DNA from: DASVRA01 sp036388855
Lineage (GTDB): Bacteria > Pseudomonadota > Alphaproteobacteria > Caulobacterales > Caulobacteraceae
Direction: 5' to 3'
DNA: 64,000 nt
Assembly (NCBI GenBank): GCA_036388855.1
Contig: DASVRA010000006.1
Location: 1-64,000, forward strand
The position numbers and the translations under genes are program-made. Under the pieces are notes generated by a model. The model was not told the origin of the DNA. It saw only the letters and a program-made list of their open reading frames with translations, and did no database searches. Shown here one piece after another: positions 1 to 9,853 of this stretch; position 1 is the first letter of the stretch, and each line of letters starts with the position of its first letter.

Positions 1-1
1 C

Positions 2-445
2 CCCTGCGTCAAGGAAGCAGGCAGCGCCAGGATCGAGCGTGCAGCCAGCGATGGGCTTATCGTTCCCTGCATCAAGGAGCCTGACCGCATTACCATCGAC
101 TGGATGGCCGATGAAGGGCTCATCGTGCCCTGTGTCAAAGAGGCAGACGGGCTCATTACCCCATGCATCAGGGAGGCCGGCAGCAGCAGGATCGAGCGTG
201 CGGTCAATGACGGCCAGCTTGTTCCCTGCATCAAAGAGGCAGACACCTTCATGATCGCTGCTCAGAGGGGCGTATTCGTCCTGGGCACGCAGGCCCGGGC
301 AAACGGCGAGACCCTGATCGAAAATCCCGTGAGCGAGCGGCCGTACTGGGACCAGAACAGCCGGGACACCTATGACCCGGCGCCTGAAGTGGTCGTCTCC
401 AGCAGGCCCCTTTTGTATTCGGGCGACTTCTTCCTCATCGCCTGA
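2..445 (+). CDS. Tandem PC[IV]KEA-repeat protein, 3' end only
   Basis: The reading frame is open from the left edge of the window and ends with TGA at 443-445, so the true start lies outside. Translation from base 2 shows five copies of a Pro-Cys-[Ile/Val]-[Lys/Arg]-Glu motif, with prolines at 2, 65, 128, 161 and 224. Spacings are 63, 63, 33 and 63 bp, that is 21, 21, 11 and 21 residues. An internal ATG at 104 falls inside the repeats and is probably not the start. After the repeats comes a unique C-terminal domain of about 65 residues (from about base 245) ending in hydrophobic residues. I do not recognise the family. Each repeat carries one Cys, which would allow metal binding or disulfides, but that is only a guess. 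A strong terminator follows 38 bp after the stop. Confidence 0.6.
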   Translation, partial: PCVKEAGSARIERAASDGLIVPCIKEPDRITIDWMADEGLIVPCVKEADGLITPCIREAGSSRIERAVNDGQLVPCIKEADTFMIAAQRGVFVLGTQARANGETLIENPVSERPYWDQNSRDTYDPAPEVVVSSRPLLYSGDFFLIA

Positions 446-483
446 CCGAAGCCGGGGCGAGCAGCCCCAGCCTCGTTTGCCTT

Positions 484-516
484 CGCCCGCTCCTCATCCG
501 AGGAGCGGGCGTTTTT
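484..516 (+). terminator. Rho-independent terminator of the repeat-protein gene
   Basis: Perfect 11-bp stem (484-494 with 501-511), a 6-base loop, then TTTTT at 512-516. On the minus strand the stem is not followed by a T run, so it should mainly serve the upstream plus-strand gene rather than the convergent aconitase gene. Confidence 0.85.
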
Positions 517-530
517 GTCAGGCGCAGCCC

Positions 531-3308
<2,778 letters not shown>

Positions 3309-3495
3309 GGGCGCCTCGTCCTTATCTGGCCCGGCGGCGCCTTCCCGCTGAAAGCGCATCGGCGCGCCCGGGGCGCCGGACGCACAGGGTCCGGCCGGGC
3401 GCCGGGGCTTCGCCCCGCGGCCGCCGGTCTCTTAGCGAGGGGAATTGCGCCGGTCCACAACCTCCTCCCCCATAGCGGGTCTTGAGGGGAAGGCG

Positions 3496-4107
3496 TTGAT
3501 CACCGCCCTGCAAATCGAGGAGCTGGCGCTGTCGCGCGGCGAGCGGCGGCTGTTTTCCGGGTTCAGCCTGCGTGTCGAGGCCGGCGAGGCCGTGGCGGTT
3601 ACCGGGCCGAACGGCTCGGGCAAGACCAGCCTGCTGCGCGCCATCGCCGGACTGCTGCGGCCGGACGCCGGCGCCATCCGGTTCTCCGGCGAGAGCGGAG
3701 CGGCCGATGAGGACGAGGCGAGACGCAACGACCTCCATCTGCTTGGCCATCACGACGGGCTGAAGCTCGGCCGCCGGGTGCGCGAGGAGCTGACGTTTCA
3801 GACGGCATGGACCGGCGCGGCCGATCCCGGCCTCGCAGGAGCGGTCGCGGGCCTAACGCTGGAGCCGCTGCTTGACCTGGAAGTCCGCATGTTGTCGGCC
3901 GGGCAACGACGGCGCGTGGCGCTGGCGCGGCTGATCGCGAGCCCCCGCCCGCTGTGGCTGCTCGACGAGCCGCTGGCACCGCTGGACGTTGAGCGCCGAG
4001 AGAGGTTTGGCGAGCTGATGCGCCGTCACCTGGGCGAAGGCGGTCTGATCGTGGCCGCCGTGCACGATCCGCTGCCGGTCTCCGCGCGCGAGGCGCCGCT
4101 GCCATGA
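3496..4107 (+). CDS. ccmA: Heme exporter ATP-binding protein CcmA
   Basis: ATPase subunit of the CcmABCD complex of system I cytochrome c maturation, which drives release of heme-loaded CcmE. The sequence has Walker A (GPNGSGKT), the ABC signature (LSAGQRRRVALARL) and Walker B (LWLLDEP). I choose the TTG at 3496 (203 aa) because it is preceded by GAGGGGAAGG, and the N-terminus ITALQIEELAL then matches the usual start of the family. An in-frame TTG at 3445 would add 17 atypical residues. The stop overlaps the ccmB start as ATGA, indicating translational coupling in a ccmABCDG operon. Confidence 0.94.
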   Translation: MITALQIEELALSRGERRLFSGFSLRVEAGEAVAVTGPNGSGKTSLLRAIAGLLRPDAGAIRFSGESGAADEDEARRNDLHLLGHHDGLKLGRRVREELTFQTAWTGAADPGLAGAVAGLTLEPLLDLEVRMLSAGQRRRVALARLIASPRPLWLLDEPLAPLDVERRERFGELMRRHLGEGGLIVAAVHDPLPVSAREAPLP

Positions 4108-4766
4108 GGCTCGCGGTGCTGTTGCGGCGCGAGCTGGCGCTGGCCTGGGGGGGCGGGGGCGGACCGCTGCTGACGCTCGCCTTCTACGCCGGGGCGGCCA
4201 CCCTGCTGGCGTTCTCGCTCGGCGCATCGGAGGACGCGCGGGCGGGCGCGGCGGCGGGCGGCGCCTGGCTGGCGCTGGCGCTGGCGGCGCTGCTGTCGCT
4301 GGAGCGGCTGTTCCAGCACGACTACGAGGACGGCGCGCTCGACCTGCTTGCCCTGGGACCGGCGCCGCTCGAACTGGTCTGCGCCGCCAAGTGCCTGGCC
4401 CAGTGGCTGGCGCTGGCCGCGCCCCTGGCGCTGGCCGCCCCCGCCGTAGCCATCGCCCTAGGTGCCGCCCCCGCGCTGGCCGCCCTCATCTTCCTCACGG
4501 CTCTGATCGGCGGCCTGGGCTTCGCCTTCACCGGCGGCCTGGGCGCGGCGCTGGCGCTCGGCAGCCGGCGCGGCGGCCTGCTCATCGCGGCGGTGGTGAT
4601 GCCGCTGTTCGCCCCGCCGGTGGTCTTCGGCGCCGGCGCAGTCCACGCGCTGTCGGCGGGCCTCGACTGGCGCACGGGCCTGCTGTTCCTCGCCGCCTAC
4701 AGCCTCGCCGCCGCCGCGCTTTCCCCCGTGGCCATGGCTGCCGCCGTGCGTAATGCGCTTAGCTGA
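4104..4766 (+). CDS. ccmB: Heme exporter protein CcmB
   Basis: Integral membrane subunit of the CcmAB transporter in cytochrome c maturation. It is 220 aa, almost entirely hydrophobic with about six predicted membrane segments rich in Ala and Leu, and has the family-typical N-terminus (RRELALAW) and the region FQHDYEDGALDLL. The start ATG overlaps the ccmA stop by 4 bases. The end overlaps the first possible start of ccmC by 14 bases. Confidence 0.93.
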   Translation: MRLAVLLRRELALAWGGGGGPLLTLAFYAGAATLLAFSLGASEDARAGAAAGGAWLALALAALLSLERLFQHDYEDGALDLLALGPAPLELVCAAKCLAQWLALAAPLALAAPAVAIALGAAPALAALIFLTALIGGLGFAFTGGLGAALALGSRRGGLLIAAVVMPLFAPPVVFGAGAVHALSAGLDWRTGLLFLAAYSLAAAALSPVAMAAAVRNALS

Positions 4767-5529
4767 CGCCGCCTTGCCGCCGCCATCCCCGCCGCCTATC
4801 CCGCGCGCGATGTTCGCGGCTCTGGCCAATCCCGAGCGGTTCATGCGCTTCTCGCGCTGGGCCGCGCCCGTGCTGGGGGCGCTCGCCGCAGTGTTGATCG
4901 CCGCCGGACTCGCCCTCGGCTTCGCCGCGCCGGAGGACTACCAGCAGGGCGACACCGTGCGGATCATGTTCGTGCACGTGCCCGCGGCCTGGCTAGCCTC
5001 CTTCGCCTACGTCTGCCTGGGGACGGCCAGCTTCCTCGGCCTGGTGTTCCGCCATGCGCTCGCCGACGCCGCCGCCCGCGCCTGCGCGCCGCTCGGCGCC
5101 GCCTTCACGGCGCTGGCGCTGATCACCGGATCGCTCTGGGGCCGGCCGATGTGGGGCAGCTGGTGGGAGTGGGGCGACGCGCGCCTCACCTCTGTCCTGG
5201 TGCTGTTCCTGCTCTACCTCGGCTACTTGATCCTGCAGGCCTCGATCGAGGACGAGAAGAAGGCGGACCGCGCCGCCGCCATCCTGGCGCTGGTCGGGCT
5301 GGTGAACCTGCCGGTCATCAAGTTCTCGGTCGACTGGTGGGCCAGCCTGCACCAGGGCGCCTCGGTGATCCGCGCAGGCGGCCCGGCCATGCCCGCGGTC
5401 TACCTGACCCCGCTGCTGCTCACCGCGCTCGGCTACACCGCCCTGTTCGGCAGCCTCTGGCTCATTCGCATCCGGGCCGAAGTGTTCCGCCGCCGCGCCC
5501 GCTCCTTGGCGCTCAGGGCCGCCGGGTGA
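4753..5529 (+). CDS. ccmC: Heme transporter/handling protein CcmC
   Basis: Membrane protein that presents heme to CcmE in the periplasm. It has about six membrane segments, the two axial heme histidines in MFVHVPAAW and DWWASLHQG, and the tryptophan-rich WWD signature between them. The signature reads WGSWWEWGDARLTS, with an extra Gly between the last Trp and Asp compared with the usual WGTWWVWDARLTS (see findings). The ATG at 4753 gives 258 aa; the ATG at 4810 (MFAALANPERF) would give 239 aa and aligns better with other CcmC N-termini. Neither has a clear ribosome binding site, so the start is uncertain. The stop overlaps the ccmD GTG. Confidence 0.94.
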   Translation: MRLADAALPPPSPPPIPRAMFAALANPERFMRFSRWAAPVLGALAAVLIAAGLALGFAAPEDYQQGDTVRIMFVHVPAAWLASFAYVCLGTASFLGLVFRHALADAAARACAPLGAAFTALALITGSLWGRPMWGSWWEWGDARLTSVLVLFLLYLGYLILQASIEDEKKADRAAAILALVGLVNLPVIKFSVDWWASLHQGASVIRAGGPAMPAVYLTPLLLTALGYTALFGSLWLIRIRAEVFRRRARSLALRAAG

Positions 5530-5678
5530 GCTTCGACTTCGAGATGGGCCGCTACGGCCTCTACGTCTGGGGCGCCTACGCCGCCTCGGCGGCGGTGCTG
5601 GCCGCAGTGGTCGCCGACACCCTGCGCCGTGCCGCGAAGTGGCGGCGCGAGGCGGAGCGGCGGGCGCCGCCGCGGTGA
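5526..5678 (+). CDS. ccmD: Heme exporter small subunit CcmD
   Basis: A 50-residue protein with a GTG start overlapping the ccmC stop (GTGA). It has the typical CcmD pattern: a short N-terminal segment, MGRYGLYVWGAYA, a single membrane helix, and a basic C-terminal tail. CcmD holds CcmE in complex with CcmABC. Its end overlaps the ccmG start by 4 bases. Identification rests on position, size and the YVWGAY motif. Confidence 0.9.
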   Translation: MSFDFEMGRYGLYVWGAYAASAAVLAAVVADTLRRAAKWRREAERRAPPR

Positions 5679-6187
5679 GCCGCTGGCTCGCGTTCCTGCC
5701 GCTGGCCCTCCTTGCTGGCCTGGGCTTGCTGTTCGCCCTCTATGCGCTCGGCCGCGACCCGCAGGTGAAGCCCGAGGCTCTGGTCGGCAAGCCGGTCCCG
5801 GCGGTGGCGCTGGCGCCGCTAGGGGACGGCGTGGCGGCGCCCCTCGCGGCGGACCGTAGCCCGCACCTGATCAACCTGTTCGCCTCCTGGTGCGGCCCGT
5901 GCGAGATCGAGCACCCGCAGCTGATGCGACTGAAGCGGCAGGGCGTGCGCATCACCGGGGTGGCCTATAAAGACGAGCCGGCAAAGGCGCGCGCCTTCCT
6001 CCAGCGGCTTGGAAACCCGTTCACCACGATTGTGGTGGACCCCGATGGCCGCGCGGGCGTTGAGTTCGGTGTCTCGGGCGTGCCGGAGACCTTCGCGGTG
6101 GCGGGCGGCGTGATCGTCGCCAAGCACACCGGCCCGCTCACGCCCGAGGCCGCGGACCGGCTGGCGAGTCGGCTCCGCGCCCGCTAG
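5675..6187 (+). CDS. ccmG: Periplasmic thiol:disulfide oxidoreductase CcmG/DsbE
   Basis: Membrane-anchored thioredoxin-like protein that keeps apocytochrome c cysteines reduced for heme ligation. It has one N-terminal membrane segment (about residues 3-25) and a thioredoxin fold with the active-site motif WCGPC (Cys73, Cys76) followed by EIEHP. The cis-Pro loop reads GVPETF. The GTG start at 5675 overlaps the ccmD stop (GTGA), giving 170 aa. It is the last ccm gene here; ccmE, ccmF and ccmH are not in this window. Confidence 0.94.
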   Translation: MSRWLAFLPLALLAGLGLLFALYALGRDPQVKPEALVGKPVPAVALAPLGDGVAAPLAADRSPHLINLFASWCGPCEIEHPQLMRLKRQGVRITGVAYKDEPAKARAFLQRLGNPFTTIVVDPDGRAGVEFGVSGVPETFAVAGGVIVAKHTGPLTPEAADRLASRLRAR

Positions 6188-6210
6188 GCTCGACGGTAGG
6201 GAGGCGAAGC

Positions 6211-6429
6211 ATGAGCACCATCGGCCGTCTGCCGCCCCAGGCGCCGCAGCTGCCCGCCACCCGCCCCGCCGCGCCCGAAGCCGTGCGCCAGGCCCAGCGC
6301 GCCTTCTTCGCCGCCGCGACGGGCCAACCCGACGCGGAGCCTCAGGCCGCTCCCGCCCTCAGCCCCACGGCCACCGCCGAGCCTGCACGTTACCTGCGTC
6401 CAGGCTCGTTGCTGGACATCAAGGTCTAG
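6211..6429 (+). CDS. Small Pro/Ala-rich hypothetical protein
   Basis: A 72-residue ORF with a good ribosome binding site (GGGAGG, 6 bases before the ATG), 23 bp after ccmG. It is rich in Ala, Pro and Gln and ends RPGSLLDIKV, a C-terminal pattern I associate with small alphaproteobacterial proteins of unknown role. There is no signal peptide or membrane segment. Its TAG stop overlaps the convergent sppA stop (shared bases 6426-6429). Function unknown. Confidence 0.65.
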   Translation: MSTIGRLPPQAPQLPATRPAAPEAVRQAQRAFFAAATGQPDAEPQAAPALSPTATAEPARYLRPGSLLDIKV

Positions 6430-8195
6430 CCGAACGGCGTGTCGGCCAGCACCCTTGCGCCGGAGGCCTGCATCCGCGCCTGCAGCAGCTGGTCCATCAC
6501 CCCCTTGGCGCGCGGATCGCCGAAGATCCACGCGGCCGCGGCCATTACCCGGGCGTTCTCCGCCGAGACGCCGAAGGCGCGGCCGAGCGCCTCGAACGGC
6601 GAGACCTCCTGCGCCATCCGCTTCAGCCGCACGCCGCCCTTGATCCCGGCCAGGGTCTTGGCCCGCTCCACCGCCTGGTAGAAGCCGCCGAGTTCGTCCA
6701 CCAGCCCGAGCGTGCGGGCCTGCTCGCCGGTCCAGACCCGGCCCTGGGCGATCTGGCGCACCCGCTCGGGCGACAGCTTGCGCCCGCGCGCCACCCGCTC
6801 GATGAAGCCGCGGTAGACTAGGTCCATCGCCCGCGCATAGGCGGCGCGCTGGGCCGGCGTGAAGGTGCGGCCGAGCGAATAGGCGCTGGCGAACTCGCCG
6901 CCCACCTGGGTCTGGCGCGCGTCGACGCCGAAGCGGGCTAGGGCCTCGCCCACCGCGAACTTGCCGCCGAACACCCCGATCGAGCCGGTCAGCGTCGAGG
7001 GATGCGCCAGGATGGCCGAGGCCTCCGACGCGATCCAGTAGCCGCCCGAGGCGCCGTAGGTGCCCATGGACACCACCACCGGCTTGCCCGCCGCCTTGGC
7101 CTGGCGCACCGCCGCCAGGATTTCCTCCGACGCGGTGTCGGAGCCGCCGGGCGAGGACACCCGCATGACGATGGCCTTGACGTCGTCGTCCTCCGTCGCC
7201 TGGCGCAGCGCCCGAGCGAGGTCGTCGGCGTAGATGGTCTGGTCGCCCGACCACACCGAGCCGTTGTCGGCGGTGCCGTTGATGATCGGGCCCTCGGCCT
7301 CGACCACGGCGATGGCCGGCCCGCTCCCGCCGGAACGCAGGCCGCGCGCCATGGCCGCGTATTCGCCGAAGTCGACCAGCTTGGCCCCGCCGGCGCGGCG
7401 GCGCAGCTCGGCCTCCGCCTCCTGCACCTGGCCCTGCCGGTCGATCAGGCCGCGCGCCACGGCGTCGGCTGAGCTGAGCGGCGCGGACTCCACCGCAGCC
7501 CTGAGCGCCGCGGGGTCGCGGCGGCGGTCGGCGGCGGCGTGGACGAGCGCGGTGCGGTAGACTGAGCCCATCCACGACAGCTCGCCCTGCTTATGGGCCG
7601 ACGTGTAGTCGGAGTAGAGGAACGGGTTGACCGCGTTCTTGTACTGCTCGCGCTGCTCGAACTCGGGCTTGACCCCGTATTTGTCGAACAGCCGCTTGAA
7701 GAACAGGTCCTCCGAGGCGATGCCCGCCGCCTCGAACATCGCCCCCGGCTGCATCCACAGCTGGTCTGCCGCCGCGCCCAGCATGTAGGTCGAGGTCGCC
7801 GCCCCGACAGGATAGAGCCCCTGGCTGTGCGCGTAGACTGGCTTGCCCGCGGCCCGGAAGCGCTTGACCGCCAGCCGCAATTCGTCGGCCGCCGCGGGCG
7901 CCACCCCGCCCTCGGGCAGGCGGATCAGCAGCCCCTTGATGTGGTCGTCCCGCTCGGCGTGGCGCAGCGTCTGCACCACGCCCAGCACAGACAGGCGCGG
8001 GGCGCCGAATGCGGCGAGCGGGTTCTTGGAATCCTGGTCGGAGATTTCCTGGCGTAGGTCCAGGTTTAGGACACTGGCCCCGGCCGCTGGCCTGGGCGCG
8101 CCCGCCGCCATCACCAGGATCACCAGCGGCAGGCCGATGAAGAACAGCAGCAGGCCCGTGAACACGCCCGCGAGGGTGAGGAGGAACTGCTTCAT
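6426..8195 (-). CDS. sppA: Signal peptide peptidase SppA, 67K type
   Basis: Inner-membrane serine protease of family S49 that degrades cleaved signal peptides. At 589 aa it is the long, two-domain type. Membrane anchor at about residues 5-30; the first domain carries the general-base Lys118 in GKPVYAHS; the second carries the nucleophile Ser383 in YGASGGYWIAS. The SSPGGSD motif of the oxyanion region is at about 347-353. The gene ends in a 4-base overlap with the convergent small ORF. Confidence 0.95.
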   Translation of the reverse strand: MKQFLLTLAGVFTGLLLFFIGLPLVILVMAAGAPRPAAGASVLNLDLRQEISDQDSKNPLAAFGAPRLSVLGVVQTLRHAERDDHIKGLLIRLPEGGVAPAAADELRLAVKRFRAAGKPVYAHSQGLYPVGAATSTYMLGAAADQLWMQPGAMFEAAGIASEDLFFKRLFDKYGVKPEFEQREQYKNAVNPFLYSDYTSAHKQGELSWMGSVYRTALVHAAADRRRDPAALRAAVESAPLSSADAVARGLIDRQGQVQEAEAELRRRAGGAKLVDFGEYAAMARGLRSGGSGPAIAVVEAEGPIINGTADNGSVWSGDQTIYADDLARALRQATEDDDVKAIVMRVSSPGGSDTASEEILAAVRQAKAAGKPVVVSMGTYGASGGYWIASEASAILAHPSTLTGSIGVFGGKFAVGEALARFGVDARQTQVGGEFASAYSLGRTFTPAQRAAYARAMDLVYRGFIERVARGRKLSPERVRQIAQGRVWTGEQARTLGLVDELGGFYQAVERAKTLAGIKGGVRLKRMAQEVSPFEALGRAFGVSAENARVMAAAAWIFGDPRAKGVMDQLLQARMQASGARVLADTPFG

Positions 8196-8279
8196 GGGAG
8201 GGCGGGGTCCGGGGCGATGATCGCGCCCAGCTATATCGGGAAGGCGAGAGGCAAATGAAGGGGCGCGGGAGCGGGGCGA

Positions 8280-8356
8280 TGGTCGGAGTAGCAGGATTCG
8301 AACCTGCGACCCCCGCCTCCCGAAGACGGTGCTCTACCAGGCTGAGCTATACTCCG
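8280..8356 (-). tRNA. tRNA-Pro (anticodon CGG)
   Basis: On the minus strand a full cloverleaf can be drawn. The acceptor stem CGGAGTA pairs with TACTCCG and is followed by A and an encoded CCA. The D arm is TAGCTCAGCCTGGTAGAGCA. The anticodon stem CCGTC/GGCGG encloses TTCGGGA, giving CGG. The T arm contains GGTTCGAATCC. It reads proline codon CCG, a favoured codon in this GC-rich genome. Confidence 0.96.
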
Positions 8357-8508
8357 ACGGAAGCCGGGGCTTATATGGGCATCTCCCGGCGCCCGCAAGG
8401 CGACTGCTGCGCCCCTCCCCGCGCCGGCCGCGGCGTTGCAAACCCTCTGCGCATTGGCTATCTGCACCGCCTCCCGCGCGGGCGCGTAGCCCCCGCCGCG
8501 AGCCGTCC

Positions 8509-8582
8509 TGGGGGATGGTGTAATGGTAACACTGCGGTTTTTGGTACCGTCATTCTAGGTTCGAGTCCTAGTCCCCCAGCCA
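8509..8582 (+). tRNA. tRNA-Gln (anticodon TTG)
   Basis: Cloverleaf with acceptor TGGGGGA/TCCCCCA, discriminator G and encoded CCA. The anticodon loop TTTTGGT sits between GCGGT and ACCGT, giving TTG, and the T arm contains GGTTCGAGTCC. It is divergent from the tRNA-Pro gene, about 150 bp apart. Confidence 0.96.
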
Positions 8583-8785
8583 GCGCCCCGCGCCCGGCTT
8601 GTCTTCGCTTCCGCCCCATCTGAAGCATTCAACAAGATGAATGCTAGATAAACGGGCGGTTATTACAGGTGCATTCTGACCCTTTATAAGGGCATCACGG
8701 AACGAATAGCTCACCCGCTCATTCTTTCCGCAGAAAAAAGGCGGCCGCCCTTCGCGGCTTCTATAATTCGGAGATGGTCCCCATC

Positions 8786-9361
8786 ATGAAACGTCTTCTC
8801 ATCGCCGCGTCCGCGCTCGCCACCCTGGCCGCGCCGATGGCGGCTTCCGCCCAGAGCTATGGCGAGGTCCGCCGCGACCAGCGCGAGGTCCGCCAGGAGC
8901 AGCGCGATGTCCAGCGAGCCCGGGCCCGCGCCCGCGCCGACGGCGTGGTCACCAACCGCGAGCAGAACCGCATCCAGGAGCAGCGCCGGGACGTCCAAGG
9001 CGCCCGCCAGGAGCTGCGCGAAGACCGCCGCGACTACAACCAGACCCAGCGCTTCAGCCGCTCGAACCCCTACTGGTACCGCGGCCACCGCGACTTCAGC
9101 GGCTACAACGGCCGCCGCGCGGGCTATTGGTTCGCGCCGGGTTACGGCTACCGTCCGGTGGACCGCCGCTACTACGGCTACCGCTGGGCTCGCGGGGGCT
9201 TCGTGCCCTACGGCTACCGGAACTTCTACGTGCAGGACCCGTACTTCTACGGCCTGCGCCCGGCGCCCTACGGCTACCGTTGGGTCTACGTCGACAACAA
9301 CCTGGTGCTGATGGCGCTGGCGACCGGCCTGATCGCCGACATCGTCTACAACGCCTACTAA
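8786..9361 (+). CDS. RcnB-like periplasmic protein
   Basis: Secreted protein with a clear signal peptide (MKRLLIAASALATLAAPMAASAQ). Residues about 25-90 are a highly charged Arg/Gln/Glu-rich helix; the rest is Tyr/Gly/Arg-rich and ends in the RcnB-type module (PYGYRWVYVDNNLVLMA). RcnB family proteins are periplasmic and linked to nickel/cobalt homeostasis in E. coli; the role here is unproven. I prefer the ATG at 8786 over the in-frame ATG at 8774 because the signal peptide then begins normally and GGAG lies about 12 bases upstream. A terminator follows. Confidence 0.75.
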   Translation: MKRLLIAASALATLAAPMAASAQSYGEVRRDQREVRQEQRDVQRARARARADGVVTNREQNRIQEQRRDVQGARQELREDRRDYNQTQRFSRSNPYWYRGHRDFSGYNGRRAGYWFAPGYGYRPVDRRYYGYRWARGGFVPYGYRNFYVQDPYFYGLRPAPYGYRWVYVDNNLVLMALATGLIADIVYNAY

Positions 9362-9385
9362 GGCTTCAGCCCAGACCGAACGATG

Positions 9386-9414
9386 GGGCCGGACGCGAAA
9401 GCGTCCGGCCCTTA
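9386..9414 (+). terminator. Rho-independent terminator after the RcnB-like gene
   Basis: Perfect 11-bp GC-rich stem (9386-9396 with 9401-9411) with a GAAA tetraloop, followed by only a short TTAT tail. It starts 24 bp after the stop codon. Confidence 0.7.
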
Positions 9415-9424
9415 TCGTGCCGGC

Positions 9425-9793
9425 TCAGCGCCCGGCGACCACCTGGATGGTGATCTTTTCTCCGGTCACCGCCTTGCCAGTCCAGCTGGTCCCCACCCCG
9501 CCCCCGTGGACAGGGGTGCAGTAGGAGAAGGGGCCGGCAACCGGCTTCTTCTGCTTCAGGCAAAGCTTCTCCCCCTTCAGCGACCACACCCCGCTCGATG
9601 GTTTCCCCCGCCGCCCCTGCGCTCGGTAGCTGCCGTCGCGGTTCAGCCACAGCTTGGCCTTGCGGCCGTCCGGATAGGTGGAGACGATGGTGTTGGCGAA
9701 CGCCGGCTCCAGGTCCGCCACCTCGACCGACAGGGCGGGTGCGGCGACAGCCAGGGCGAGGGCGGCGCAGGCGGCGGCCGGTAAATGGGACAT
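9425..9793 (-). CDS. Small secreted hypothetical protein
   Basis: A 122-aa protein starting at the ATG at 9793 (MSHLPAAA), with a signal peptide to about residue 22. The mature part has a beta-rich pattern (YPDGRKAKLWLNRDGSYRA) and two Cys in KLCLKQKK and SYCTPV that may form a disulfide. I do not recognise the family. It lies between the RcnB-like gene (convergent) and the DNA ligase gene (same strand, upstream). Confidence 0.6.
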   Translation of the reverse strand: MSHLPAAACAALALAVAAPALSVEVADLEPAFANTIVSTYPDGRKAKLWLNRDGSYRAQGRRGKPSSGVWSLKGEKLCLKQKKPVAGPFSYCTPVHGGGVGTSWTGKAVTGEKITIQVVAGR

Positions 9794-9853
9794 CTGCAAC
9801 TCCAAAGCGGGAGCCTGTGAACGCATTGGGCGGCCGATTGTGCCTCGCCGCGC

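Noticed and set aside
8762..8767. Perfect TATAAT just before the RcnB-like gene
   Set aside because: There is no -35 match at the right distance, and transcription from it would leave almost no leader before the chosen start; recorded but not supported as a promoter.
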